NCBI GenBank assembly: GCA_013115145.1
Contig: JAAPAO010000089.1
Location: forward strand, 21,576-85,575
Source: Perkinsus chesapeaki
Taxonomy: Eukaryota; Perkinsozoa; Perkinsida; Perkinsidae
DNA length: 64,000 nt
Direction: 5' to 3'
Shown: in pieces, positions 23,596 through 34,851 of the stretch
How the letters are laid out: every line of letters begins with the position of its first letter
Position numbering within the stretch: position 1 is the first letter of the stretch
Program-made: the position numbers and the translations under genes
The notes under the pieces: generated by a model
Seen by the model: the letters and a program-made list of their open reading frames with translations, nothing else
Told to the model about the DNA's origin: nothing
The model's database searches: none

Positions 23596-26500
23596 CTACA
23601 CATTAAGCACTTTCCGGCACTTAGCACCAAAACAACACACCTCCTCTTCGACACAAAAACTGTCTCCAAGAGCCCCTTTCCTTACTCCACTTCTAATTGC
23701 CCATCCTCTTCAAGATCCGTACAGTGTACAGCATTCTTAATCCTGTCTTCACCAAACGCAGCCCTCAGCGTGTCTACCGTCAACATGCAACCCATCACCG
23801 CGGTTTCGGTTCACCTGGTCGAAGTGCCTTTGCTATCTCAGGATCGTGAGGGCCAACAAATTTCCTGAATGCTCCGACCGCCGAATCCTGGCGGACCTAC
23901 AGCGAATCTTTCTCAGCGTCACTCGCCCCTTAATTCCAACTTCGATTGCCAACGAAGGGCCGCCGCTGAGCTCCGTCACCTGTCCTGTGTATTCTGGAAG
24001 AACCCCACTGTAAACCTGACAAAGGACGCCTAATGAGACGCTGAAAAAGACAATCGAGCGGACTATGGAGCAGGAGGGAAAGAGGAGAGCCATTAACTTA
24101 GCTTCGCACTTTCAAGCTGAGAAGGAACAAGTGGGGGGAGTGGTTACCTCCAAGAACTCCTCACATGATCGTTTGTCCAGGAAGCACCATCGCATGGCAG
24201 ATATCTCAAACCTAAAAACTATCTCGGTGGGACTCGAACCCACAGTCTTTGGTTCCGAAGACCAACGCCTTATCCATTAGGCCACGAGACCACGCAAAAC
24301 CATCCTTACAAACGTTACACGCCCACTCACCCGCTATCTAATATCCTCTGAACAACTTCGCCGACCTTTGCCGTATTAGCAATCTGACCAAAACCACATT
24401 CAAACCCCTCACACGCCCATAGCGAACCTACATGAGGCCGAACGACGCAGCACGTGCAGTTGTTGAATATTGCCGTCTCTTCCGCGCGGGAGTCCCGTCC
24501 TGAATCGGACGCTTTTATAAACAAAATTGTCAAACCTTACCAAAGAAGAAGTCGATTTCTCGAGAGGCATTCTCATTGGAGTCGCTGCCGTGAACTGCGT
24601 TGCGAGTGGCATCCGTACCGTATCTGCACCAAAATCAACGTGGAGAGTTCCGTTTGCCACAGAAAAGATATATTCGCTATCACTAAAGGCTATTATTAAT
24701 TCTACTTTTGGAATATCTCGGTATGCAAGCCGTGAGATGGTAAATGGTGAGCTGAACTAAGCTAGACTAAGCTCGTTCTGAAGTTCCAAGGAGAGTTCTT
24801 ATTCCCTTCAATTCCCTTCTCACTCCCTTCACACAAAGAACTTCGTTCGCTAATTATGACACTGGTTTCCGAATATCTTATTCACCTCCCTTATTCTCAC
24901 CAATAACGCAATCTCTTCAGGTTATACTCACAGTAATAAGGAGGCTTGGAGCCAAGACTGTCGGGAAGAACAACATAACCACAGCAATGATAACGTTATA
25001 ACGATATCATTATACGAGTCCCACCGAGACGAGGTTTCCGGCCGTAAGGCTCCGCGATACTACTTCACATTAACAAAGAAATTCGCGCAAAGCAGTTTAC
25101 CTCGGACGTAGTTGCCCTTCAACCAGTCTTCTCCATTTATTAACAGCATCGTCACCCCAAAGCTCTATGGCCACCACCGCATCAGATGTTACGAACCTGA
25201 CAGCACCAGCTGGCCTACCGAATAGCTTCAAGCGAAACGAACCGAAGAATTGAGTTGAAATCTCTTACGTATGTTGGAGCCATACTTTTCGTACAAACTA
25301 TACACACCAATTGATACTCTTGCCGCAACTGTATTCATTGCAGTATAATTTATATTATCACTCTCACACAGCTCTCTACACTCTTATTCTACTACTACCC
25401 CACCATTTCTAGGATCTATTCGTAAAGAGAGAGATTATCATTTCTCAGTGTCAATTTACCCTATTATTTCTCAGTATCAATTTATCTTATTATTTCCCAG
25501 TGTCAATTTATCTTATTATTTCTCAGTGTCAATTTATTCTATTATTTCTCAGTGTCAATTTATCTTATTATTTCTCAGTGCCAATTTACCCTATTATTTC
25601 TCAGTGTCAATTTATTCTATTATTTCTCAGTATCAATTTATCTTATTATTTCCTAGTATCAATTTTTATGATCATTTGAATCATTCATTCGCACATCGAC
25701 CCACTATTATACATAAAGATTAATACTCTATCAAAGCATCAAAGAAGCTCTTTCCCTTATGGTCCCTATAAAACTCCTGTGCTGCCTGCTTGTCCAACTT
25801 GCACATCCTCAAATTCTTAATAACAAACCTGAGCCACCACACATCCGCACTTCCCAACTATCCACTCTATCACCCTGCTTTGACTATCTCTCCAAGTATA
25901 TCCCCAATGTGATTGTATGCATCAGGCTTTATCATGCCCAATGTGCGGCCCTTCATAGTCTCCAATTTCGAACGGGTAAACTGAGTAAATGAGTCAAATA
26001 GAATCTCTAAAAACAAATTCCAAACACACTTGTCTTTTAGTATAAATTGCAAAACACACTTTGCTTTTAGTATAAATTCCACACACACTTGTCTTTTAGT
26101 ATAAATTGCAAACACACTTGTCTTTTAGTATAAATTGCAAACACACTTGTCTTTTAGTATAAATTGCAAACACACTTGTCTTTTAGTATAAATTTGCAAA
26201 CACACTTGTCTTTTAGTATAAATTGCAAACACACTTGTCTTTTNNNNNNNNNNNNNNNNNNNNNNNNNNNNNNNNNNNNNNNNNNNNNNNNNNNNNNNNN
26301 NNNNNNNNNNNNNNNNNNNNNNNNNNNNNNNNNNNNNNCTTTTAGTATAAATTGCAAATACACTTGTCTTTTAGTATAAATTGCAAATACACTTGTCTTT
26401 TAGTATAAATTGCAAATACACTTGTCTTTTAGTATAAATTGAAAACACACTTGTGTTTTAGTGTAACGCGCAACCAGGTTGCCACAGACGAATCTGAGAT

Positions 26501-27533
26501 GTTCCCGATAGGGTAACATATCTCCGCATCGGGGACACATTCGATTCCCAAGCAGCACATTTGTGTAAGGCTCGATCACTCCCTGCACATTCATGAAGGA
26601 TACTTCAAATTCTTCAAGAACGTTGATAGCTTCTCAACGGGATGAGATTGTCCAAGTTTACCATCGGCAATAAGCTCGCGGAGTATCATTTTACCACGAA
26701 CAACGTAGCCGAAATTGATTAAGCCCAAAAAACGCTGCCACTTATAACTGTTGTTCAGACGAGGTTTTCCGTTCTCCCTACCAGTATTGAGTAGCTTCCT
26801 TACGTCACTGATGCGGACAGACATGCTTCAAAAGACATAACCGAAGCTCCACATTATAACTTCAAACACACGAAATTGACAAATACTGTATATTAGTTGT
26901 ACGTGTGTACAAAATAAATGATGACTTATCTATGACATCGATTCGAGCCACTACTACCAAGTTCACTCATTCCCTCATAAGCATAAATACAATGTATACA
27001 TACATTAGCATTTACATTAACACTAACATTACATGTTAGCATTATACAATGTATAAATGATATATATATAAACTTTAAATACGTAAAAGCATAAACAAAT
27101 CTATGACTAATCTATGGTGGCATCAGTCCATCAAGCCACCACACCCAAGTTCGCTCAACCCTTCCCCAATTACTACCTCATCAGCATACTCTACTATCTT
27201 AAGCTGCCTCGAAAACACCGTTATCATCGATCCGATATACAAGTCCTTAGCCGCCACTCCAGGATACTCACAACGCTTTAGAAAGGCTAAAATGAGAAAT
27301 CCTATTCACCAACAACTACCAGGTCACCACCTACGTCGACGGTTTTTAATATCGTACATCTCCAGAGTGCCGTCCCGCAAGAAATATCTGATCAACATCT
27401 GTACCAAGACCAGTAACCGCAGATGACTATTGTAGGGTTGAATGAAAGCCAAGATATTATCGAATGGAGTTGTGGAGCCAGCGGTGCGCACCCTCACTTC
27501 AAACGCGCGAACAAACAAGTCATTCAGCTCCAT
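23596..27533 (-). CDS. NME7: NME7-type nucleoside diphosphate kinase (DM10-NDK-NDK)
   Basis: Thirteen exons join in phase to 399 codons plus stop: 27533-27335, 27286-27177, 25980-25874, 25828-25727, 25196-25101, 24623-24541, 24499-24432, 24383-24331, 24211-24148, 24015-23923, 23887-23815, 23773-23686 and 23659-23596. A DM10 domain (RYFLRDGTLEMYDIKNRR, then FLKRCEYPG and IGSMITVFSRQL) is followed by NDK domain A (TLGMIKPDA ... GTDATRNAVHGSDS) and domain B (CTCCVVRPH ... LRAAFGEDRIKNAVHCTDL). Both active-site histidines are present. Human NME7 is 376 residues with the same order. NME7 proteins belong to gamma-tubulin ring complexes and the axoneme interior, which fits a flagellated cell. Intron 2 is about 1.2 kb with a satellite and an assembly gap, intron 4 holds another mini-satellite, and intron 8 holds a tRNA-Arg gene. 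The start at 27533 and the last 20 residues are the least certain parts. Confidence 0.92.
24220..24291 (-). tRNA. tRNA-Arg (anticodon TCG), nested in intron 8 of NME7
   Basis: On the minus strand the D-arm is GCCTAATGGATAAGGC, the anticodon stem TTGGT/ACCAA encloses the loop CTTCGGA (anticodon TCG), and the T-arm is GTGGGTTCGAGTCCCAC. The acceptor stem GGTCTCG/CGAGATA has a mismatch at the first pair and one G-U pair. A TTTTT run at 24218-24214 follows directly and would stop RNA polymerase III. The same run is the pyrimidine tract of the host intron's 3' splice site (TTTTTAG). Confidence 0.85.
25437..25672. repeat. Mini-satellite, 26-bp unit, about nine copies
   Basis: The unit is close to CAGTGTCAATTTATCTTATT plus ATTTCT, at a constant 26-bp spacing from 25447 onward, with one to three changes per copy. 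It lies inside intron 4 of NME7. The 91-codon open frame through it is a by-product of the repeat. Confidence 0.95.
26020..26465. repeat. Mini-satellite, 29-bp unit, broken by a 95-base gap of N
   Basis: The unit is CTTTTAGTATAAATTGCAAA plus CACACTTGT. About seven copies precede the gap at 26244-26338 and about four follow it. The array sits in intron 2 of NME7. Its true length is unknown because the assembly is collapsed or unresolved here. There are no spacers, so it is not a CRISPR. Confidence 0.95.
26400..26824 (-). other. Open frames nested in NME7 intron 2, one zinc-ribbon-like
   Basis: From 26824 an ATG opens 77 codons (MSVRISDVRKLLNTGRENG ... KWQRFLGLINFGYVVRG). A shifted frame then reads VIEPYTNVLLGNRMCPRCGD and CGN at 26594-26450, with a CPRC pair that resembles half of a zinc ribbon. 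Both are on the host gene's strand. Composition looks coding, but I recognise no family. They could be a nested gene, a decayed mobile element or chance. Confidence 0.35.
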
Positions 27534-27670
27534 CTGGGGAGGTCATGGCTGGTACATAATATAGCACCTCTATAGTATTATAGAATATCCTCTATATAAT
27601 ATATAGCCAACATATCATTCAAGAGTCGTTCCATGGAGATATTGCGAGAAAATATTTTTTTGCCAAAAAA

Positions 27671-27745
27671 TGGCGGGCCTGGGAATCGAACCTGCGACCC
27701 CGCATGGAATTTGATAATGATATGTAAACACGCTGAGCTCCGCAT
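27671..27745 (-). other. tRNA-like remnant upstream of NME7
   Basis: The minus strand contains GAGCTCAGC and, 43 bases later, GTCGCAGGTTCGATTCCC. These are the D-arm (A box) and T-arm (B box) of a tRNA, nearly the same as in the tRNA-Ile 300 bases upstream. No proper acceptor or anticodon stem forms, so it is a decayed copy. Confidence 0.5.
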
Positions 27746-27950
27746 AACCTTCGCGAATGGCGTATAAAACATGTAATATTGTTCGACGAAGATGGATCTT
27801 TGTCCATAGGAATGAAGGATTCCACAGATCCTGGGCCCCTCGGTGATGCGCGGTTGACCTAGTACGGAGAGCTGAAACATCGCACACAAGCGGGACAGTT
27901 GTAACACAACTTATGTGAGGTGATATTTCGAACGAAAAGAATAATAACAG

Positions 27951-28024
27951 TGGTCGATGCAGGGCTCGAACCTGCGACCCTCGCGTTATTAGCACGATGC
28001 TCTAACCGACTGAGCTAAACGACC
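27951..28024 (-). tRNA. tRNA-Ile (anticodon AAT)
   Basis: The acceptor stem GGTCGTT/ATCGACC has one U-U mismatch. The D-arm is GCTCAGTCGGTTAGAGC, the anticodon loop CTAATAA gives AAT, and the T-arm is GCAGGTTCGAGCCCTGC. The genomic sequence encodes no CCA end, as is normal for eukaryotes. Confidence 0.92.
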
Positions 28025-29139
28025 TCTTATTCATACACTAATGTCGCAATCTACAATCCTTCCTACCAATAACCCGACAGGCATTGCCCTAGGACCATGT
28101 CTGACACCTGACACGCTCGGCCACACTGTCTCCGTCAGTGTATAATACACTAAACCTAATTGGTCTCTAATAGTTCAAACGTTACCCAAACAACATATAC
28201 ACAGTATCATTTAATACTCACATTCTTACGTACATAATTTGCTTCATCATAACTTATATACTTTCACGCTTCTTCACGAATTACCCTTTTATCACCTATA
28301 CTCGTATAGTTGCCAGTTCAGGCTTTACGTCAGCATTAGTTCTTCGCTGCTACTACTACGGAAATCATAGTATGAATGCTATAGGCTATCACATATATCA
28401 CAAGCCAGCATTATACACCACAACAATGTGTCATTTCTCCACGTTATGAAAAGGACATTATATTCTCTTTCGCGTTTTCCACGATCCGCCTCCCCCTCCC
28501 TTTACTACGTCAGCTGATAACGCCGAAACAGCTCCGCAGTCTGATCGAACCATTCCACAAAGAAGGTGTATCGATCTTCATTAGCGTTGGTCCTCACCAT
28601 TATAAAATTATACTATCCACAAAAATCGCCCAGTAAATAAACTCAACCTCCAGACTCCTCAGAAAACCCAAATTAAATCTATTATGCACAATCAGCTCGC
28701 CCTTAGCCCAGCTATCTGCGGAGGCACCTCATGAAAGGCTCCCTTATTCAGCTCCTCCACTTCAGTTTCCTCTTCCTCACCAGTCGTCTTTTGCACTAGC
28801 CAAATCACCGCACTGGCATCTCGACCGTACCCAGTAGTAGCCTGAGAACTTTCGGCTTAACTCATTAGCATTTAGAATGCCCTCCTTGCCTCTCATTCGT
28901 CGTACGAGCGTTCGATTATCAGTTGATCTATCAAACTCATACCATTAGAAAGCCCTCGTTTTATTCTCTCCGGTGGAGTACGTAGAAGATATTGAATAAA
29001 CATTATCAAGTAAAAATATATAACTCCTCAGTAGTACAGCACGTTGCGTATTACTAAATAATCAAACTAAAGTTAGCAGTAGTGCACACGGTGTTCATTT
29101 ACCACTAAAGTCTTTTCTGCAAAGAGGAACTAATGCGAC
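28025..29139. other. AT-rich intergenic stretch
   Basis: No gene, tRNA or tandem repeat was seen over about 1.1 kb. Stop codons are dense in all frames. Confidence 0.5.
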
Positions 29140-32100
29140 ATTACAAAGCCCAGGGCGAAAGCTTTCTTATGGCGCCCACCGTATTCCAGCGAGTGGACCC
29201 CTCCCATGCAGCAGCGCCATGTATGATATAATAATGTATTGTCCTATAATAACCCTCCAAATCCTCCCGAGCTACTACCAGAACCCTTCCATTGGAGTTT
29301 GCTGAGACACTCGATAAAGCGCAGAGATGTCCAACAGGCGACCGTCCCGTTTGCTTCCCCGAACAGAGATCGATTACGTAAAGGCGTCGATCTAAGCCCG
29401 GCACGAACAGCAAAGGGGCTTCTGAATCTGAAAAGTCAAAGTGATGCTACCGAGTACTAGACAACCAACCAAATACGATGTGAGAAAGAGGGTGATCAGT
29501 GCCTTCTGATATATATAACGGATATCCAGACATAGCACGAATATTACTACCCGTATTCGAGTTGATTAGCTCTACTACTAACTGAAATAATAATATGCTG
29601 TGACTAATAATCTGTGAACCGTCTCCACCACTACCGGCTTAGCTGCAGCAGTGATGATATTTTAATCTTAATATGAATTATTAATCGATTAGTTATGTGC
29701 ATTTTCAATTACTTTCACTATCTTTGTCTAATTGTCAAGTCCGCAAAGTTAACTCCAAATCAAAAAATTGCTGCATTAGAGGCGGAGCGATGCAAAACCC
29801 ACCTGTAGTGACACACGGTCTGCAAAAGTGTTTAATTTTATCTCCCTCTTCCTTATTTGAAGGCGCCTTAGTTGAAGTTGACTGAGGTGATCCCTGCACT
29901 GACTGAGCTCGGCTGCTGGGAGCACTCTAAGAAATCAAAGTCGAATCCAGCGTTCGGGTAGTATCTTACGAAGCTGTAAAAACCCCGCATCAACCTCACG
30001 AAATCGATGAGATTTTCACCATTTCCCATGTCGCCTCGAAACTGAACGTTTCAGGCTTCCGCTTATTACGCAATACGCTCTCGAGAATGTGTGGGTGCTG
30101 TGTAAATATTAGTTACTAAATAACCAGTAGAACGATTATCCCACTCGCATGAGACTGACCCCCCTTTAAAGCCTATATTACCTCACTCATCCCTCTGCAG
30201 TTGTTGCCTGGTTGCTCGAAACCGTGAAGCCACCTACAGTGAATAATACTACAGGCGATATAATGGGGAGTATGTATCTCACACTTGACGATAACAAATG
30301 ATATTCATATACAATTACAACTAAATATTGATAAAGAGATTTATAACGACTAGTTTACAAGGTAAATTTTAAATTATAAATCTATCGACAAGTACTGGGA
30401 ATAAAAGTAGGAGCTGAAGTAGGGACAGCACCCAAGCACCCCTGTAGTAGCAAACCATAGCTACCAATTGAGTGATATGCAATGATATTAACAACGTTAG
30501 GAATCGATTGTTCCAACTGGCTTGCGAAGGCACCTAATAATACCACTTCTACTACCGTCATGTGAGCTAACACAGCAAAGTAAATCCCTCATTAAGAAAC
30601 CTACAAAGTAACTCGTTGTAATGTGAGTTTCTTACCTCATAGTTTGATGAGACCTCAAATCCCAAACTCGTGCCAATCCGTCCGAATACAACCCGGCAAC
30701 ATAAACAGGCGTAGATCTGCCCACCACTACCCACTCGACCGCTAAGCACCGACGCTACTTGTCACGGATGTCTCGACTTTGCATTGTCGCGCCCATGCAT
30801 TCAGTTCCACTCGCACCCGCACCGAGCGTCCGCAAACAGTCGCCAGACCACGAGGACCAGAGACGGATCATTCCATCGAGGCCAGCGGTGAACTGATGAG
30901 GAAAAGTCGGTATGAAATGGAAGGGAAAGTCTTACTATAACAGAGTCGTCCTGAGCGTATCCCACCGAAGAGAGCGGGCCATGGGACGCCACCGTGTCGA
31001 TATGTGGCTTGTTCTGTGAGGATGTGTAGTGGCTCGAAAGGGATGCAACTAAAATGCACCGACCAGGGATCGAACTTGAGGTCTCGAATTGAGATTTACA
31101 CAGAGCGGAGGTAAGATCAATGACACCGCAGGCCGCTAAGACCAACTGGGAAAGCCGGGGACGCTCTGAAACCGTATGGCTTCAGAGGAAGGCGCTCCTC
31201 GCTAATCAAAAAGAGCTTCCAATGCGGAGGAGAAAGAACAGAGATTTTTATAGGAAATATTCCTAGACCAGAGGGAAACGTCCATTTAAATTCCTATGGA
31301 GGACATCTGACATTCTTTTATAGCTCACTGATCACCGTGAAGGTGAAGATTACTTGCCCAACTGAGTGAAAACGATTATCATTCGAGATTCATCCTAATT
31401 TTTCGAACCCATTAAATTTCATGCATTCCCTAAGTTGCCCATATCCATTCCCATAGCTCACATTGCCTAATATCCCACAGGTGAAGTACACCTTGACTGT
31501 CACCACTGGCAAGCGAGCAACAGTTCGGTGAGTTACCCATCGATACGCAATAAGCTGGATCTTCGCACTTTGCCCTGCCGATCGGGCCTTCAGCACCTAT
31601 AAGCGTTATAGTCCAAGAGCATTTCATACGAGGAGGCGATGTCGGCCTACTCGTTGAACGATTACCGTAAGGATGCTGGAGATTGAGGAAGTGAGTAAAA
31701 TATTACTCTATATAGATAGGTTTGACTACCTTGATATTTGAAGGTTATAATACTGAATGGATAGTAATAGAGATATAATGCTCCGACGGTGAGTATGCAA
31801 AAATAAAAGCAAATAGTTTCTAAAGGATCTTACTGGCCAACTGCACTGATGCTTCCCGTGTCAGATCTTGTCGCATCGACTGTATCAAATTTGTTGGAAT
31901 GAATATTATTCATTCTTGGTTGTTATAATTATTTCTTGAGCCAATCATATTATAATTCTTTGCTGGTCCTTCCATTGGATGATTAAGCGTACTATTTTTT
32001 TCATTATCCACCGGCATCAGAGTCTTACTTGCTCGGATATCCCAGAGAAGTACCGCTCCTCCTTCACATGAAGTCACCACCCAATTGCCACTACCATGCC

Positions 32101-32354
32101 AAGTACAGTCGGTTAGGGGGTGAATATGGCCACCAGATAGGGTTACTATCAGTCTAAAGGTTGAAGCGTGCAAGATACAGAGTAGGTTAACAAAGGTGCG
32201 CTTTGTCGTAGTACCTTCCGACATTCAAGTCCCATATTTTAGCTGAACTATCCGCACTTGCCGTAGCCAGTTTATCATCATTGCTGAAGGTCCCTCGCAC
32301 CACACAGGCTTCGTGGCCGGTCAGCCTGCAAGCGGCCGCCAATTTTACTGTCAT
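29140..32354 (-). CDS. WD40-repeat protein, resembling the CSA/ERCC8 group
   Basis: At least four WD40 blades are read on the minus strand. Near 32320-32215 it reads LTGHEACVVRGTFSNDDKLA and SADSSAKIWDL. Near 32150-32020 it reads GHIHPLTDCTW and EGGAVLLWDIRA. Near 31570-31450 it reads CSLASGDSQGVLHLWDIR. Near 31000-30850 it reads HGPLSSVGYAQDDSVI joined to FTAGLDGMIRLW. The end at about 29400-29240 (LLFVPGLDRRLYVIDLCSG) resembles the last blade of CSA, which reads VFVPYGSTIAVYTVYSGEQ. The start is the ATG at 32354. Introns of 50-1000 nt separate the blades, and not every junction is resolved. WD40 propellers are protein-binding scaffolds; CSA is a substrate receptor of a ubiquitin ligase in DNA repair. 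The CSA link is tentative, the WD40 call is firm. Confidence 0.75.
31052..31140 (-). other. tRNA-like sequence in a WD40-gene intron
   Basis: The minus strand has CCAGTTGGTCTTAGCGG, like a D-arm, and AAGTTCGATCCCTGG, like a T-arm, about 60 bases apart, just upstream of a splice acceptor (GCATTTTAG). The T-stem has one clear mismatch. It may be a tRNA pseudogene or a tRNA-derived short interspersed element. Confidence 0.4.
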
Positions 32355-32603
32355 CAACCCGAGGAAAAGATCCAACGATTATGCTTCGAGCGAGTTCGAG
32401 GCATCTCGGAATTAGTTACGAACGATTATGCTCATTTCGTGCTTGTCGACGAGTTGCGTCTTACTCGACTAGGGGGAAGTCTCTGCGAGATGTGGTGAAT
32501 GGGGTCTCATAGTACATAGGGAATTCAGCCTTTGGGTATCTTAGGTTGGAGCCTGCATCAATAACTATTAAAATATTCCCTCGGCTTCAGTTCTGTTATC
32601 ATC

Positions 32604-34851
32604 ATGTCTCAAGCGACAGCAGCAAACCGAAAGCACACAGACTTTGCTCGATTGTAAGTGGTCAGTCAACCGACCTCTGGAGGATCTTCCTCAGAATGCG
32701 AGCTGGGTATCAAGTCGACGCGGATCCAGATTCGAAGAACGTCACGCAAGATTTCTCTGTTGTATTCTACGCCCCAGAAAGCTGTAAGTCCGCAACGGTC
32801 CTCTGTAAACTAAACGACACCTCACTGGTCATTCTATCAGGAAAGCTGTTAAGGAAAATCTATGCGAAAAAGTGCCTGAATTTCTGCAGCCAAAGAAGGG
32901 GAAATTTCAGAAATTCTTGAGCATTTTTACCATATAGAGCCGGTGTGTTGCATGACCTAACCTTCTTGTTCAGCTCCCTATAAGGGTGGTATATATCGAA
33001 TACACGTTGAGCTTCCCGAGCAGTATCCCTATCAGAGTCCAAGCATTGGATTCAGGAACAGGTGAGGCAAATCTTATAGGCTTCCATTATCGTGATGACG
33101 GGAAAGTGCGGTAGGAGTAATTCCCGAGATTACTTGAGTCCCGATGTGGGCAGTGCATCGAGGCTTCCTCGGTTAATCCAACAAGTTCTCTCAACACACA
33201 TAACGTGTAACACGTCGCTTTCGGCCAAAGTTGAGCGAAATTTTCACTGCTGTGGGGTTTAGTTTACCAGGCCTTGCTGTATTAAAACAGCAGTCAGTAG
33301 CTTACTTTTAATAAATGGACGATATCTATCGAAAATTCGAAGGGAATTTGCACGACTGTAAATGGGCATATTTTGAATCAAAGTATATGTCTGTAACGGA
33401 GCATAGATAAAGCACTACTCGACGGGCGCAATTGCGGACTCTCTCCTTTACAGGGGCAAATGTTACTACAGGTGGAACAATCCAATCGACCTTCAACAGA
33501 AACCCCAGGAACAGTGTGTTAATTGAAAACTCTGCGGTGTGACGCTATGGCATTTCTGTTGTTAGGATATTTCATCCTAACATCGATGAGCGAAGTGGTT
33601 CTGTGTGCTTGGATGTCATCAACCAGACTTGGACGCCACTGTACTCGTTAGTCAATATCTTTGACGTCTTCCTTCCCCAGTTATTAGCGTAAGTTGAGGC
33701 TTTCGGAATCTTGCGAGGACAAGCATTTTAGCAGCTGCGGCCTCGGTTGGTTGGGATTCGGATTGTTATTGCCTTATAATTGTTTCGATGAATATCTCAT
33801 AATAACCTATCAGACATATCGTAATTGTTGAATAGTCTATTCCGTGGGGAATATGACTATCTCTTCTTCCTGTATTCCCTGCGCATTGCGGCAATGCCCA
33901 TTCTGGCAGATACGTCAAATGCTAGGCAATGTCATCGTTCAACATATGACGTATCGTTGTCCAAAACTGACCTCTATCTTGTGCAAGCTCAAGGTCTCTG
34001 ATAGATACCCGAACCCATCGGATCCGTTGAATCCTGATGCAGCCGCATTGATGCTGCGAGATAAGACTGCGTACAGCGATAAATGCCAAGGTAGAAAGAT
34101 TCTTTCAAGGTTGATTCACTGTCAGTACGATTTTCTCACGCGCCAGAAAATACCAATGCTGGGAGATTTGAAAATCTTTTGTATAATTTTTTCTATAAAA
34201 TTTTTTATAATTTTCTAATTCTTTTTGTTTTAAAGTTTTCCTATATTTTTTGCGAACCGGCGACTGTTGCATTCCGACATGGTGTTGATTATTCTGTAGT
34301 GACTCTTTTTCAGAGTACGTACGTTTGTACGCCTCGTCCTCCTCGATCCTCGGCCGGAAGAGCAGCGATGATGAAGTCGATGAAGCCTGCTCCCCTCAAG
34401 CTAGTCCGTTGCAGCAACCAAGGCGAATGGTGAGACGACTCACTTGTTTATGGGAATAGACTTGCACGTCAATATTCGGTCGAAGGAGAAGAAGCGGCAT
34501 ATTCCCACAAGGTCGCCCAAAAGAAGAGTGTGGTCTCAGGCGGCTGGTTCGTGCTGCAGTACGATTTCGTCCTCAACGACATTCTGTCAGAGCCCAACAG
34601 CGCTCACTCCAGTCGTTCGAGGCAGACCAATAGGCGGCAGCTCAGACGTTGCCAGTCGGTTCCTCGTGACGTCTGAGCCGTGCAGCCGCGGATTAGGTTC
34701 TCCTCGAGGGCTGGAGGCCAGTATGATGCTGGCAGAAGTTAGCCTAGAGTCTGCGCAGGACGAATCGATGAGCGACGGTAGCGACGCTGTAACGGTGAGC
34801 GAGCTGTCTCAGTTGGACTGTGTGGGAGAGCTGGATTTGGAAGGCTTATAG
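32604..34851 (+). CDS. UBE2H: Ubiquitin-conjugating enzyme E2, UBE2H type, with extended tail
   Basis: Seven exons join in phase to 305 residues: 32604-32653, 32695-32783, 32974-33061, 33566-33688, 34005-34090, 34314-34429 and 34486-34851. The E2 core is complete: [36 protein letters not shown], the catalytic cysteine in [31 protein letters not shown] and [18 protein letters not shown]. This wording is specific to UBE2H, which is 183 residues in humans and works with the CTLH (GID) ligase. After the core the protein runs on about 130 residues longer than usual, with a Ser-rich, basic then acidic tail ending ELDLEGL. The acidic end recalls the human tail (ESSMSDFSEDE), here DESMSDGSD. The border of the last exon is the least certain. 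Confidence 0.9.

Noticed and set aside
23833-24093. Apparent signal-peptide protein starting MALLFPSCSIVRS
   Set aside because: The hydrophobic start is intron 9 of NME7; the rest (VYSGVLPEY...) is NDK domain B.
25448-25723. 91-codon open frame rich in Ser, Tyr and Ile
   Set aside because: Translation of the 26-bp mini-satellite; 26 is not a multiple of three, so the pattern repeats every 26 residues. Also inside an NME7 intron on the opposite strand.
26020-26465. Possible CRISPR array
   Set aside because: Units are directly adjacent with no unique spacers, and the context is eukaryotic.
27578-27995. Overlapping minus-strand frames upstream of NME7
   Set aside because: They run through the tRNA-like remnant and tRNA-Ile and show no protein similarity.
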